The notes under the pieces were generated by a model. It had not been told where the DNA came from, did no database searches, and saw only the letters and a list, made by a program, of their open reading frames with translations. From NCBI RefSeq assembly GCF_023101765.2, contig NC_064227.1, positions 7,387,592 to 7,451,591 on the forward strand: a stretch of 64,000 bases of DNA, given 5' to 3'. A program made the position numbers and the translations under genes. Shown piece after piece: positions 29,409 through 40,007 of the stretch; the first letter of the stretch is position 1, and each line of letters begins with the position of its first letter. Source of the stretch: Spodoptera frugiperda. Lineage: Eukaryota > Arthropoda > Insecta > Lepidoptera > Noctuidae.

Positions 29409-32400
29409 TTCTTCAAAGTAGTCTGTATTCTTTACTCCAGAGTCTTCTAAAAGATTGGTGTTAGGCTTCTGTTTTGTGGGGATTCTTCAATTGTTCTTTT
29501 CTTTTTCTTCTCGGTCTTGGTTTTACTGAAGAAGATTAGTTTAGTATAGAAAAATAATCTTCTATTTCTTCAATCGAAATTTAGACTTCTTTTTACTTCT
29601 TAACCAGATCTTCTTAACACTTTAAACGCCAAGGCGGTCACTGGTGATCGACGTTAGCGGAGGATTTGCCTTCAACAGTTTTCTATTGGCAGTCAAAGAC
29701 TTAATCAAACTTTACTTCTCACTTCAACGACCAACAGATAGTGACAACTGCACCAACCGAAATTCGAATCGAGAATAAATAATCATGACACAGTATTCCG
29801 AAATACTAGACAGCGATTTTAAATTTAAGAATGTTTAAAAGTAATTTAAATTTTAAATTTTGCTTTCGTTTCCTGGTATTGTTAGTGGATCGGAAAGTGG
29901 TAGGGGAAGTTTAATTTAATAAATTTGTTTTTTATACATAATATTATAATGTTTAGTATCAGTATCTTCATTGGTCCGTGGCCATTCAGGCCCGCTGGTT
30001 GCTCCAATAGCATACATAGAAGCTCGATCTTCTGGTCTTTTCCTCCAATCAGAGTTAGCCATAATTTGACTCATAAGGTCAACCACCTAATGGGCTTATG
30101 TTTATCTGTTGGTCCCCAATATAGAATCAATTGTTTTAGTGTTTAGTAAATACAATGACCTTTAATTCTGTTATGATTATACTTATTATGCCCAAATACC
30201 AATTATGCAACAACAATTATACAACTTGGGTATCTTCATGTCTCGAGTGAACAGGTTGCTCATAGGTAGACGTGCTCCATCGTCGGCCACATCATTGCTT
30301 ACCACCAGGCGAGATGGTGGCCAAACGCCATTCTATTAAGTATAAAAAAATCAAACATTCAAAAATATATTCGTCAAAATATACTTACATAGACAGCCTT
30401 TAAAAAAAAATCTATGTTTCTCCAAATCAACCGAATGATCTTATTTATTTACACAAGTATATCCGTATTCGCCTATTTCATATAAAACTAGCTTCTACCC
30501 GCGACTTCGTCCGCGTAAAAAAAAAAAATAGGGGGATGAAAAATAAATGTTGGTCGATTCTCGTAGATACCGGATAAGCACAAAAAAAATATCATCAAAA
30601 TCGGTCAAGCCGTTTCGGAGGAGTATGGCAACAAAAACTGTGACACGAGAATTAGAAGATATATTATATTAGAAGATAGGCGAGTACGGATACAGGCACA
30701 CCAACCTGACCTATGCCAATTTTTTATTGGATTTTTAACCTTATCATTTCGAAATAAAGTTTAAATTGTAAGAAAGAAATTGGTTAAGTTGACATACTGC
30801 TTTATTACGTCCCTGAATGAATGCATATAATGATATGTATGTATGTATATATGTACGTATGTATGGTCAATGACATTATTGTATTATTTATTTGTTACTT
30901 TTTAAACTGTAAATAAATACCGTTTGTTTTAATGATGAGTCATTCAGCTGCATTGTTGATCCAGATTATTCTAATGAGGTATTTGTTTTGATTCAGGGGT
31001 CATGCTATGTCTATTTACATAAAAATGTATGTTAGCACATCACTTCTAAATTGCTGCATATTTATTGAATAATTCTTTTGGATAATATTATGAGTAATAT
31101 AACATAGATTTGTATAATTATGTGTCCTAAAACTGTGACCTATGTGCGTGCTTTACAGCGATTTATTAAATTTTATTCAAATGGCCTGCCAAGTGTGGGG
31201 ATTATTGCAAAATTTCTTTGAAAAGGATTATTTTTTGCCACACTAGGATTTTCTCCTGTGTCGTGGGTGCGTTTACAAACATACAAGTTTACATACACAT
31301 GACACCCAGACCCGAAACAACAATTTGTGGATCACACAAAGTGTTGCTCCGTGCGGGAATCGAACCCGCTACCCGTTGCACGGCAGTCGGTTGCTCAGCC
31401 CACTGTACCAACCGTGCAGTCATTGCCTTTGTTCAACTGTGGCTGATTTTTAACTGAAACATTCATAATCGTCAGTCAGAAATCGTTGATCCTAAAATAT
31501 CAACAACAAACATAAATAACGACTGTCGGTCAAGGTGTCATACCCAAATCGGGCAAAGTATTACTAGGTTTTTTTTCGATTTTTCGAAAATTTCTCAGTA
31601 GTAGCGCATAGTCTGGAACTGTGTCCAGTATATGGCAATTGGCTGACCCCCTATTACAGTGGACTTATAACACAGCTTATAACACAAATGGTGAAATGTG
31701 GGTGTACATTGTATAGCAGCATTATGCACCGTAATATGCCTCTGCCTAACCCTTCGGGAATAAAAGGCGTGACGTTGCAACACCCATCTTTGGGGAATAG
31801 AAAATACCATAATATCTCTACGCTATGAAAAAACATGAAAACACTAGACAAGTTGGTTAAAAAATTAAAATTTAATTCAGTAATGCGTTCAGTTCAGGCA
31901 ACGTCGGCCATAATTGCAGTTCATTTTTAATTGGACGTTCAGAATTCAGTTAGTAGTTCCGAGTTGATCTACTATGGTAGGTAATTCGCTTTGGTTAATT
32001 GCATACATTATTCAACGAATTTTGTTAAAATTAACTTTGTATATATGTATTTTGAATTCGGTTTTTGTTATTTTATTTTACTGGGAATATAATGATTATT
32101 CTGTGTTTATGTTCGTGAAAAGTTGTTATTGTTATTAAAGTGTATTTAACTTTTATTAAAGGGCTATTGGCTCCAGATCGAATCAAAGATGGTTGTTTTT
32201 TATTATTGTAGTTCAAAATATGATTGATTATCGGGCTTTGTTTTGGGCTTAAACATATATGAAAGAGTATCCGTCTCCTTTCGACACTAAGGAACTCTAT
32301 AAATTCTGTAGATCTCTCAATTGATTACTTGTGTGTTAGCTACAATATAAAATAAGTAAATCAAGTAATTTAGATAACACTTCAATTGGAATAGAATGGG

Positions 32401-35187
32401 GAATAAGAGATAGACTAATCAAAAACAATTTAAAACATTGAGATATATTAATATACGAGTAATAGTTAGATCTAAAGGTAGGCACATGGTTTATCCAAGG
32501 AGTCTGTCTAAGAATTAGACAATATTGTTTTCATCCGTGAGGTAGGGTGCCCAAAAGACTAGTAGCATTGCTACATTGAATAACAATGCTCAACCTTTGA
32601 CCAAAGTAGAAGTCAGCCTTTCAGTCACCTGTATCGAAACGAGAGTCCCTTCGGCCCTCTGATTAGTTGCTTCATTCACACCGACCAGTCAGAACGCCGA
32701 ACGCACTCTCGTTTCGTTTTCGCTCAACGTAAAGCAAACTCGTACTAAGGGTACTGAAGTGTCAACCATGCTCTTTACTTTTGTTGAGGAGATGTGCACT
32801 TGTGTGGACCCTATTTCTCTAAAGTTTCAACCCCTAGCGGTTATATTGTGTATATATTATAACATGCAAATAGTGTATCAACCAAAAACTTCCCAGAAGC
32901 TTGTCAATCATAATGAACGCGAAAGTTAATAAATTAAAGCAGGAAGGCACAAGACAGAAGCAATCGTTAAACAAACACAATTTAATTACCGAAATAAAAC
33001 AATAGCGGTTGATTGTTACCGAAATATTAATATGTAACACAAACGAAACAATTTCAACTTTGTTTCCCATGTAACAAAGATGAATTTCCATTGTGTTACG
33101 TTTTAATCTATCCTCGATTGGTAGACAATGACTGTCTGTCCGTCTGTCCGTTCATTAGGCACGCAATCTCAACTCGAAAACAACTGACGAATTAATATTC
33201 GTCAAAATTGTCCGGTTTCTTGATTACTGCCGAACTTTGTAGGGTGAATATGTGGTAGGGAGAGTGTGGAATATTCCTTGGTAAATTTTATTTATTTATC
33301 TTACTCCATATTATAAATGTGAAAGTTTGTGAGTTTTGGTGTTTGTGTGTATGTTTGATATTAAAACACGTTCAAACGGCTGATCGGGATGAAATTTGGT
33401 ACAGGGGTCTATTATGGTCTAGTTTTACGATGAGGGACATTTTACATAACCATGACTCTTTTTAACCATGTAACTAAGTATTGTATCGTGAACCTGAGTG
33501 GAAAAGACTAACCTATTGAGTTTCTTCTCTATAGCAATCTACACTTTGAAACGAGCAAAGTGTAACTATTCAATTTTTTTTGTTTGTCGTTCTAAAGAGT
33601 TTTACCTGGTCTAACGTGAGATAATCGCGCACAAACATACATACATACAGGTAAAATTGGGAACCTCCTTTTTTGAAGTCAGTTAAAAATAGACAACTGT
33701 TTATTTTGCCACCCACGACTTCAAAGAATACCTAATGTAATATTATATAACATTATATACTTACTAATATAATGGTATGTAACCATGACAGTACCTCATT
33801 AACGCTCTCCATCACTTATCAGTCATTTTGATAAGAACCCCACCAAATAATTTCACTATTTACTCCATTTCCATCCTTTTATCATATACCGTACCGTATC
33901 TATGTAAATATTTTCTTTTTTATCGACTGTGCAATTAGTAATAGTTGGCCTAAGTAAAAGTGTGGAGTTTCAGAATTGATTCAGTGGTTGAGCAAGGCTG
34001 TTTTAAAATTGGTAACAGTTGTCTTAGTTAGAAACTGAAAAACTGAGAGGGTAAATGAAAAAACGTAAAATAATTATATCTGAATTAAACAGCCCAATAT
34101 GAAATTTTGCCATAGCACATTTTTTTTTTAATGGGACAAGCCCGCCTCAACCTCCCATACCGCTGCAACTCCTGTAAGCCAGGATTTACAGTAGATACAA
34201 ACATGAAAACACCGGAACACTGAAGTCCGGCGCGTCTCAGGGAAATGAATGACTGTCTTGGATCCCGCAACGAAACAAATCAGAAGATGTTATTAGAGGA
34301 GAAGAAAAAGAAGACACTACTGACATAGCTTGCAAAATCTACAGACTGAATTGGTAATGAGCAGGCTACGTCACTTAAAGGACTGATAAAGCGTGGCTAG
34401 ACCACCCGCTAGGTAGACCAACGATATCTGGCGAACTATCGTTCAGCGTGGAGGAATAAGAGGGAGGCCTTTGTCCAGCAGTGGACATCTTGCGGCTGTT
34501 GATGATGATAATGATGATGATGAATGAAACAACAGTATTTTTACACTTCTGGATTTAATGCTATGGACTAGATTTTCACAAAGCATTTGCTACAGAACTG
34601 ATATATTTTAAGTTGTAATCTATTGTTGAACAATATAATTATAATAGTATTGATTACTAGACGGAGAACAAAATTAAATGTAGCACTTTATAACACCAAG
34701 TAGCTTTAATGCACACGATACCGTCAGCGCAACACTGTATACACGTGACACCATCACGGTTGCAGCGGCGGCATTGTGTGCAAGAATGCATACTCCTACT
34801 TACATGGAAACTGATTGGATTATAAAAATAATTACAATAATGTCAAATACATTAATATTATACTAATTTAGTTTTATGCTCTAATTTATTTATAGAATTC
34901 ACTAATTATCTCTAAACAATATAATAATAATTATGTCTTTCACAAATTCCTTATAATCTAATAACTAAAATCTACAGTTGTTTTGCAATTCATAATATTA
35001 TAATGACACAATTTGTGAAGATTCATAAAAAGAAAAAGTAAAAAAACAATAAAATCAGACATAATTATACCTACTATACATAAATAGGTATCTGTCTATC
35101 TATCTATACATAGCTATGATACTCTAATTTTTATGAATAACACGAATTCTGTAGTAAACAAAACACGATTTAATGACGTCATTCCGA
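29409..35187. other. intergenic region between reductase gene and receptor array
   Basis: No supported gene. It holds a small MITE at 29622-29696, LINE 3' stubs at 30218-30350 and 34380-34525, RTE-like tails at 30487-30680 and 33300-33430, a minus-strand SINE at 31235-31421, a plus-strand SINE body at 31521-31775 and a foldback MITE at 32631-32752. The remainder is AT-rich and unassigned. The reductase promoter should lie in its first few hundred bases. Confidence 0.6.
34380..34525 (+). mobile_element. LINE 3' stub ending in (GAT)n
   Basis: One frame reads WRNKREAFVQQWTSCGC, the characteristic end of a lepidopteran non-LTR ORF2, then a GATGATGATAATGATG tail. A second copy at 9283-9338 has a pure (GAT)n tail. 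Confidence 0.7.
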
Positions 35188-35305
35188 TTTATTGTAGGCT
35201 TATGAATGAGATATCGAGATATTTCGAATACACTCGTAAAACATCGTCAACAATAAATACTATAATCATAAAAACATCAATGATAAAACAACAAAAAAAA
35301 AAAAA

Positions 35306-36226
35306 CTACGGCAACGTCCAAAGTACTCTATTCTTCAAATATTCGTGCCATGAGTCCCTATTATTTCTCAAAAATGGTACAAATAATGACACAACTAAAG
35401 TTTGCAAGCTTAAAGTTACAACTCGAATGGCAAATGGAAGATCAAATAGTTTCCAGAACGTAAATGAAAATGCAGTGAAATTACTTAAAACGAAAACCGC
35501 TGTAGCTAGCAAAAGCCTTCGCAAATTATCTTTCCTTCTTGCATTCTCAGACATGACAGTAGCATGAGAAGTTTTATTAACAAACAAAGACCATATAACT
35601 TTAACAAAGATTACAGTGTTAAAAATAGCAGGTAAAACATCGCAAGTTACTATAATAACAACAGGCATGAATATCTTCAGAAACTCCTCAGAAGGATCTC
35701 CTATAAACACAACAGTTATAGCAAAAATGATACAGCAAGCTATCATTAACAAAATAGGAACACCCCAAGCGAAGAAGGATGCTTTCAAATACTTTCTAGT
35801 TACATCTTTATGGAAAACCTTGACAATATGGACGTAGAACATGTAACACATAACCACTAGTAAATACTGATACACCATGGTAATATAGAAAAAGAACAAG
35901 GCAGCAAAACTTGGTTCATATATGTCCGATTTTTGATACAATGTAGTTACGGATACAAAGATTAAACGAACGGCATTGGCGAGAGACGCACTGAGGAACA
36001 CGTAGTTATTGATGTTCCTGAATTTTCTGATGAGGCTCCAAGAAACAACGCCGTATATAATCGTAGCCGTACTAAAGGCTAAGAGAATATAGGTAGAACA
36101 CACGTATAAGAAATACATGGGATATGTTTCATCGTCATTAGACTTATTTAGAAATTCACCAGTTTCATTAGCAGCACTTTTAAAGGTTGATCGAAATGAA
36201 ATTACTGTTAAATTGGTCATTTTCAC
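35306..36226 (-). CDS. seven-transmembrane receptor-like protein, paralog A
   Basis: Single-exon gene for 306 residues. The N-terminus (about 36 residues, no signal peptide) has possible N-glycosylation sites at N5, N20 and N27. Seven hydrophobic segments lie near 38-62, 74-97, 108-138, 147-172, 186-215, 237-258 and 266-288. Family blocks are IRKFRNINNYVFL at 66-78, VMCYMFYVHIVKVF ending TM3, FAWGVP at 152-157, RRKDNLRRL before TM6 and NRVLWTLP at the C-terminus. The RK-x-R-x-x-NY entry to TM2, the WGxP in TM4 and the TM7 plus helix-8-like tail recall class B receptors, but the large cysteine-rich extracellular domain is missing. An AATAAA lies at 35188-35193 in minus sense. Ligand and partner are unknown. 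Confidence 0.87.
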   Translation of the reverse strand: MKMTNLTVISFRSTFKSAANETGEFLNKSNDDETYPMYFLYVCSTYILLAFSTATIIYGVVSWSLIRKFRNINNYVFLSASLANAVRLIFVSVTTLYQKSDIYEPSFAALFFFYITMVYQYLLVVMCYMFYVHIVKVFHKDVTRKYLKASFFAWGVPILLMIACCIIFAITVVFIGDPSEEFLKIFMPVVIIVTCDVLPAIFNTVIFVKVIWSLFVNKTSHATVMSENARRKDNLRRLLLATAVFVLSNFTAFSFTFWKLFDLPFAIRVVTLSLQTLVVSLFVPFLRNNRDSWHEYLKNRVLWTLP

Positions 36227-36316
36227 AAAATTATTATTGTTTATAAATTTGACTGTACCTCAAGAAGGGTATACGCAAACTGTCATTAAAATTTTCACAA
36301 CCAATGCAATCAAACT

Positions 36317-36333
36317 GATAAAATCTTTATCAG
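36317..36333 (-). promoter_or_regulatory. paired GATA module upstream of paralog A
   Basis: In gene sense it reads CTGATAAAGATTTTATC, about 91 bp before the start codon. A GTGAAAATT stretch downstream stands where the other genes have GTGTCAAAA. This is the shortest spacing of the set. Confidence 0.5.
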
Positions 36334-36631
36334 AGCCAAACATGAAAGCATTAGTTATAATCTCCCGATGTTTATTTACTTTGAAATATTTCGACCCGCA
36401 GAAACTTGGCTACATCATCGCTTACTAACTAAGTTGGTGACTAAACGCCATCTTATTAACATTAAAAGAAACTACTATAGTTTTAATATTGTTCTCTGTA
36501 AAGCAATCTTAGCTAATATATTACCGTCATTACTTTTAACAATATGTTTAAGACTGTTCATATCCAGGGTTATGAATTATTTATTATTATAATCCCATTT
36601 TAGAATCTCCATCCATGCATAGGTTCAGTAA

Positions 36632-37561
36632 TCACGGCAAAGTCCATAGAACACGAGCATTTTTATATTCCTGCCACAATTCTCTATTACTTTTAGAAAA
36701 AGGTACAAATAATGATATAGCAATTATTTGTAAACCTAAAGTCACAAATTCTACTGTCAAAGTAATGCCAACTAATGCCGAAAAAAACATAAATAAAACA
36801 GTTGTATTACTGAATACTAACAAGGCGGATGCTATACAGAATTGGTGAAACGTATCCTTTCTTTTCAATGTTTTAGACATAACTTTAGAACTTTTAGGTC
36901 TTCTAAAAAACAATGTCCACACAATTTTAATGACAATAATGAAATTGATAACCGAAGGTAAAATATTGCAAGTAAATATAATGACGTACAATATGAAAAA
37001 GAACACGATATTTGTAATAGAATAATCGGTACACACAATTAATATACCAGATGTAAGCATAACCAGCAATAACAGTATCATCGGAAGAATCCACGCAAGA
37101 AACGAAATTTTTAGATACCGTCTCCTAAAGTCTTTGTGGAAAACTTTAACAATATCAACGTAGAACATATAGCAGACTGCCACTAAACAGTATTTGTGGA
37201 CAAGAGTCATATAAAACATTAATAAAGACAACAAATAATGAATATTTTCGGGTTCAATGTTCAGATCACGATGCAAGAAAAACGCACATGCAAGGATTAT
37301 GCGGATTATATTAGCGAGCGAAGCACTGAGGAACACATAGTTGTTGATGTTCCTAAACTTTCTGATTAGGATCCATGATATCACTCCATATGCAAACGTA
37401 GATACACTGAAGGCTAGGAAAATGTAGGTACCACACACGTACGCAGTAGGAATGAAAATTGGTTCACTGTCACTAGAGTTTTTACTTGTTTCATCAACTT
37501 CACCTCTGTCATGTATCAATGATAGCGTCGACCATAATGCTAACCATGTAAATTTAGTCAT
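36632..37561 (-). CDS. seven-transmembrane receptor-like protein, paralog B
   Basis: Intronless, 309 residues, next in the array. The N-terminus of about 39 residues carries one possible glycosylation site (N28). Hydrophobic segments lie near 40-63, 73-96, 109-141, 150-176, 184-219, 239-261 and 266-289. It has IRKFRNINNYVFL at 66-78, VCYMFYVDIVKVF at 129-141, and a TM4 that reads LAWILP rather than WGxP. It ends in ARVLWTLP. A minus-sense AATAAA at 36580-36585 is about 50 bases past the stop. The third intracellular loop has the basic stretch KRKDTFHQF. Function is unknown; a G-protein-coupled receptor is the best guess. Confidence 0.87.
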   Translation of the reverse strand: MTKFTWLALWSTLSLIHDRGEVDETSKNSSDSEPIFIPTAYVCGTYIFLAFSVSTFAYGVISWILIRKFRNINNYVFLSASLANIIRIILACAFFLHRDLNIEPENIHYLLSLLMFYMTLVHKYCLVAVCYMFYVDIVKVFHKDFRRRYLKISFLAWILPMILLLLVMLTSGILIVCTDYSITNIVFFFILYVIIFTCNILPSVINFIIVIKIVWTLFFRRPKSSKVMSKTLKRKDTFHQFCIASALLVFSNTTVLFMFFSALVGITLTVEFVTLGLQIIAISLFVPFSKSNRELWQEYKNARVLWTLP

Positions 37562-37696
37562 TTTTCATCATTAAGAAGCTACACTTTAGAACCATACTGC
37601 TGACGATTAAAGTGCTGATGGATTCACAGAGTCATTACAAAAAATAGAGACCGCACATAGAGAAGGATAGGTGGCCACTAATGTGATTAGGTTAGA

Positions 37697-37737
37697 ATTT
37701 GACACTCCATTAATCGACTAGATAAACTCATTATCAG
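37697..37737 (-). promoter_or_regulatory. paired GATA / GTGTCAAA module upstream of paralog B
   Basis: In gene sense the core is CTGATAATGAGTTTATC (37721-37737), followed by CGATTA and GTGTCAAATTC. The core ends 160 bp before the start codon, and the intervening DNA also resembles that of the other paralogs (for example the CGGTCTCTAT stretch). Confidence 0.6.
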
Positions 37738-38347
37738 CCGCGAACATTAAAGCATTAACTTCGGTGATTATTTAGAAGTTTACTATCTATAAACATAGTT
37801 ACTCAGCAAAAATGATATTTTTGATGAAGCTTACTCTATACTACAATCAAGCTTTGTTTTGTTGGAAAAAATAATGATTATATAATAGTCAGATTCATAT
37901 ATTTTTTGTCTCACTGCCGCACTCAAAGATATTTAATGATTGCTTAAACTATTCCTTAGTAACGAAGAGTTGGGTTAAGTAACCATTAAATGACTCTGAG
38001 TACGGCGGTTAGCCTAAGTTCAGGTGGCAAGCGCTAAGCTTAATGTATGTTGTTGTAAGTTTTGATAACGCACGCAAATTCAGATTAAAACACACGTATA
38101 CGTGACCATAAGCACGTACGCGTTTGGCCTAAACTTCTTCCTAGGCCTATGGGTCTTAAATCTTTTCCTGTCTTCTAAATACACTTGATGATGATAAAAA
38201 GCTTTTCTGGTGAAATTACAGTTGTTAAATTTGCAATGACAAAAAATAAAATAAATCTCACTTGTCTTGATTTTAATTCACTGCCCTAATGTACAATACA
38301 TTCTTTATCAATACCTTGAGCGACAGGGGTAATTTGTCGATACTATA

Positions 38348-39259
38348 TTATGATAAAGTCCATAGTATTCGTGTCTTCATATATTCCTGCCATAAAGCTC
38401 TGTTATTCTTTGAAAGAGGCACAATTAACGATATAATGACTATCTGTAAGGCTGATGTAACATATTCTAAAATGAATATTACGTCAAATATCTCCCAAGA
38501 TGCCAATGTAGTGATAATTAAATTACTTAAAACAAATAGAGCTATAGCTAAACACAAACGTTGCAACTTATCTTTACACTTTGCTGATTTAGACAACGCA
38601 GCCCCATCAGATTTACTAAAAAACAATGTCCATATTATTTTTATAAAGATTATAGAATTAACAATAGCAGGCAAAGCATTGCAAGCCACTGCAATGATCA
38701 TAGTTATAAAAGATACAATGAATTCTGTAGCGGGATCTTCTATAACATGCATAGTTAAAGCTAAAACTGAAATAAAGATTGACGAAAGTAATATTGGAAC
38801 AACCCAAGTAAAGAGAGTAACTTTTAAATACTTCCTCTTAATTTCTTTGTAGAAAACTTGGACAATGTCAATGTAGAACATATAACAGATCACTACCAAG
38901 CAGTATTTGTACACCATTGTCACATAGGATAACATTATTACAGACAAATAATCTTTGTTAAATATTTCAAAGCCTCGGTGCAAGATAGTAGTAGATACAA
39001 CAATCAGACGAACCACAATAGCAAGGCTTGTGTTGAGGAAGACGAAGTTATTGATGTTCCTGAATTTTCTGATGAGGATCCATGATGTGACTCCGTATGA
39101 CAGCGTGAATAGGCTGATGCATAAGAGGAAATAGGCGAAACACATATACGTGTAATGTAAAGGTTTAGACACTTCACTTTCTTCCTCTTCACTAAATTCA
39201 CTGCTTTCATCCTCTGGACCAAATGTTGACCAAAACCATCTTACTGATATTCTAGCCAT
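38348..39259 (-). CDS. seven-transmembrane receptor-like protein, paralog C
   Basis: Intronless, 303 residues. The N-terminus is strongly acidic (an EDESSEFSEEEESE run at 16-29) and has no N-glycosylation site, unlike most of the array. Transmembrane segments begin near 37, 70, 104, 144, 172, 228 and 262. IRKFRNINNFVFL, VICYMFYIDIVQVF and RALWQEY are all present, and the protein ends in RILWTLS. TM4 reads FTWVVP. Its upstream region is split by a SINE (see 39346-39544), so expression may differ from its siblings. Confidence 0.87.
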   Translation of the reverse strand: MARISVRWFWSTFGPEDESSEFSEEEESEVSKPLHYTYMCFAYFLLCISLFTLSYGVTSWILIRKFRNINNFVFLNTSLAIVVRLIVVSTTILHRGFEIFNKDYLSVIMLSYVTMVYKYCLVVICYMFYIDIVQVFYKEIKRKYLKVTLFTWVVPILLSSIFISVLALTMHVIEDPATEFIVSFITMIIAVACNALPAIVNSIIFIKIIWTLFFSKSDGAALSKSAKCKDKLQRLCLAIALFVLSNLIITTLASWEIFDVIFILEYVTSALQIVIISLIVPLSKNNRALWQEYMKTRILWTLS

Positions 39260-39345
39260 TTTTCAAAATGGACTTAGAGACCATACTTCAGATGATGGTG
39301 TTAAAGATGATGACACTGTTGATATGGTAATACACACTTTGACTG

Positions 39346-39544
39346 TACGGTGGCTGGGCAACCGGCTGCTGCGTAAGATGTAGCGGGTTCGATTCCCGCA
39401 CGGAGCAACTCTTTGTGTGATCCACAAATTGTTGTTTCGGGTCTGGGTGTGAAGTGTATGTGAACTTGTATGTTCAAAACGCACCCACGACACAGAAGAA
39501 AATCCTAGTGTGGGGTAACGTTTTTTTTTTAATTGAAAAAAAAC
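39346..39544 (+). mobile_element. SINE-B (tRNA-headed) inserted in the paralog C upstream region
   Basis: The tRNA-like head has the B-box GGTTCGATTCCCGC, followed by the family body (CAACTCTTTGTGTGATCCAC... TTGTTTCGGGTCTGGGTG) and a T- and A-rich tail. It is flanked by a 14-bp target-site duplication with one mismatch (39332-39345 and 39545-39558, ACACAC[T/A]TTGACTG). Other copies lie at 1290-1356 (-), 22832-22980 (-), 28890-29072 (+), 31235-31421 (-) and 56788-56969 (+). Confidence 0.9.
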
Positions 39545-39603
39545 ACACACATTGACTGCACATTAGAGAGGACAGATGTAAACTGACAAAGGTGGTTAGA
39601 TCA

Positions 39604-39647
39604 AATTTTGATACTACACGTAATCGATTTGATAGCCCTGTTATCAG
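39604..39647 (-). promoter_or_regulatory. paired GATA module of paralog C, displaced by a SINE
   Basis: In gene sense the core is CTGATAACAGGGCTATC (39631-39647), followed by CGATTA and GTATCAAAATT. It lies 372 bp from the start codon. Removing the 213 bp of SINE plus one target duplication gives 159 bp, matching the 154-164 bp of paralogs B, E and F. Confidence 0.6.
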
Positions 39648-39699
39648 ATCGAACACAACTGATTATTTTGAATTTGATAATCTGCGAAAATATATATAT

Positions 39700-40007
39700 T
39701 TTTTTATGGAACCGGTAAACGAGCTGACGTATCACCTGATGGTAAGCAATCGCCGCCGCCCATGGACACTTCAAACACCAGAAGCGTTACAAGTGCGTTG
39801 CCGGCCTTTTGGGGGTTGGGAATTTAAGGGTTGTTGGGGAATCGGGGATTGGGAAGATTGGGAAGGAAGAAATTAGGCCTCCGGTAACCGCACTCACAAC
39901 GAAACATAACGCAAGTGTTGTTTCACGTCGGTTTTCGGTGAGGCCGTGGTATCACTCCGGTCGAGCCGGCCCATTCGTGCCGAAGCATGATTCTCCCACA
40001 CTTAAAA
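39700..40007 (+). repeat. dispersed 300-bp repeat (CGGTAAACGAG to CTCCCACACTTAA), best copy
   Basis: Starts with TTTTTATGG... CGGTAAACGAG, has TAAGCAATCGCCGCCGCCCA, and ends in ATTCTCCCACACTTAA. It is non-coding, with no obvious terminal inverted repeat. Other copies: 7171-7352 (+), 7806-8086 (-), 10163-10446 (+), 16370-16599 (-), 20229-20487 (+), 27136-27190 (fragment, reductase intron 4), 40526-40790 (+, diverged), 46547-46712 (+), 48828-48952 (-), 57829-57914 (+, 3' end), 60308-60549 (-) and 62493-62690 (-). Confidence 0.9.

Noticed and set aside
31340..31420. possible tRNA gene
   Set aside because: The tRNA-like segment continues directly into the SINE-B body and recurs in several copies, so it is a SINE head and not a functional tRNA.
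35133..35567. 144-codon plus-strand open frame
   Set aside because: It lies largely antisense to the end of paralog A; lysine/asparagine/threonine-rich composition is typical of a shadow frame. Similar shadows at 38289-38852, 43592-44074 and 47358-47759 were dropped.
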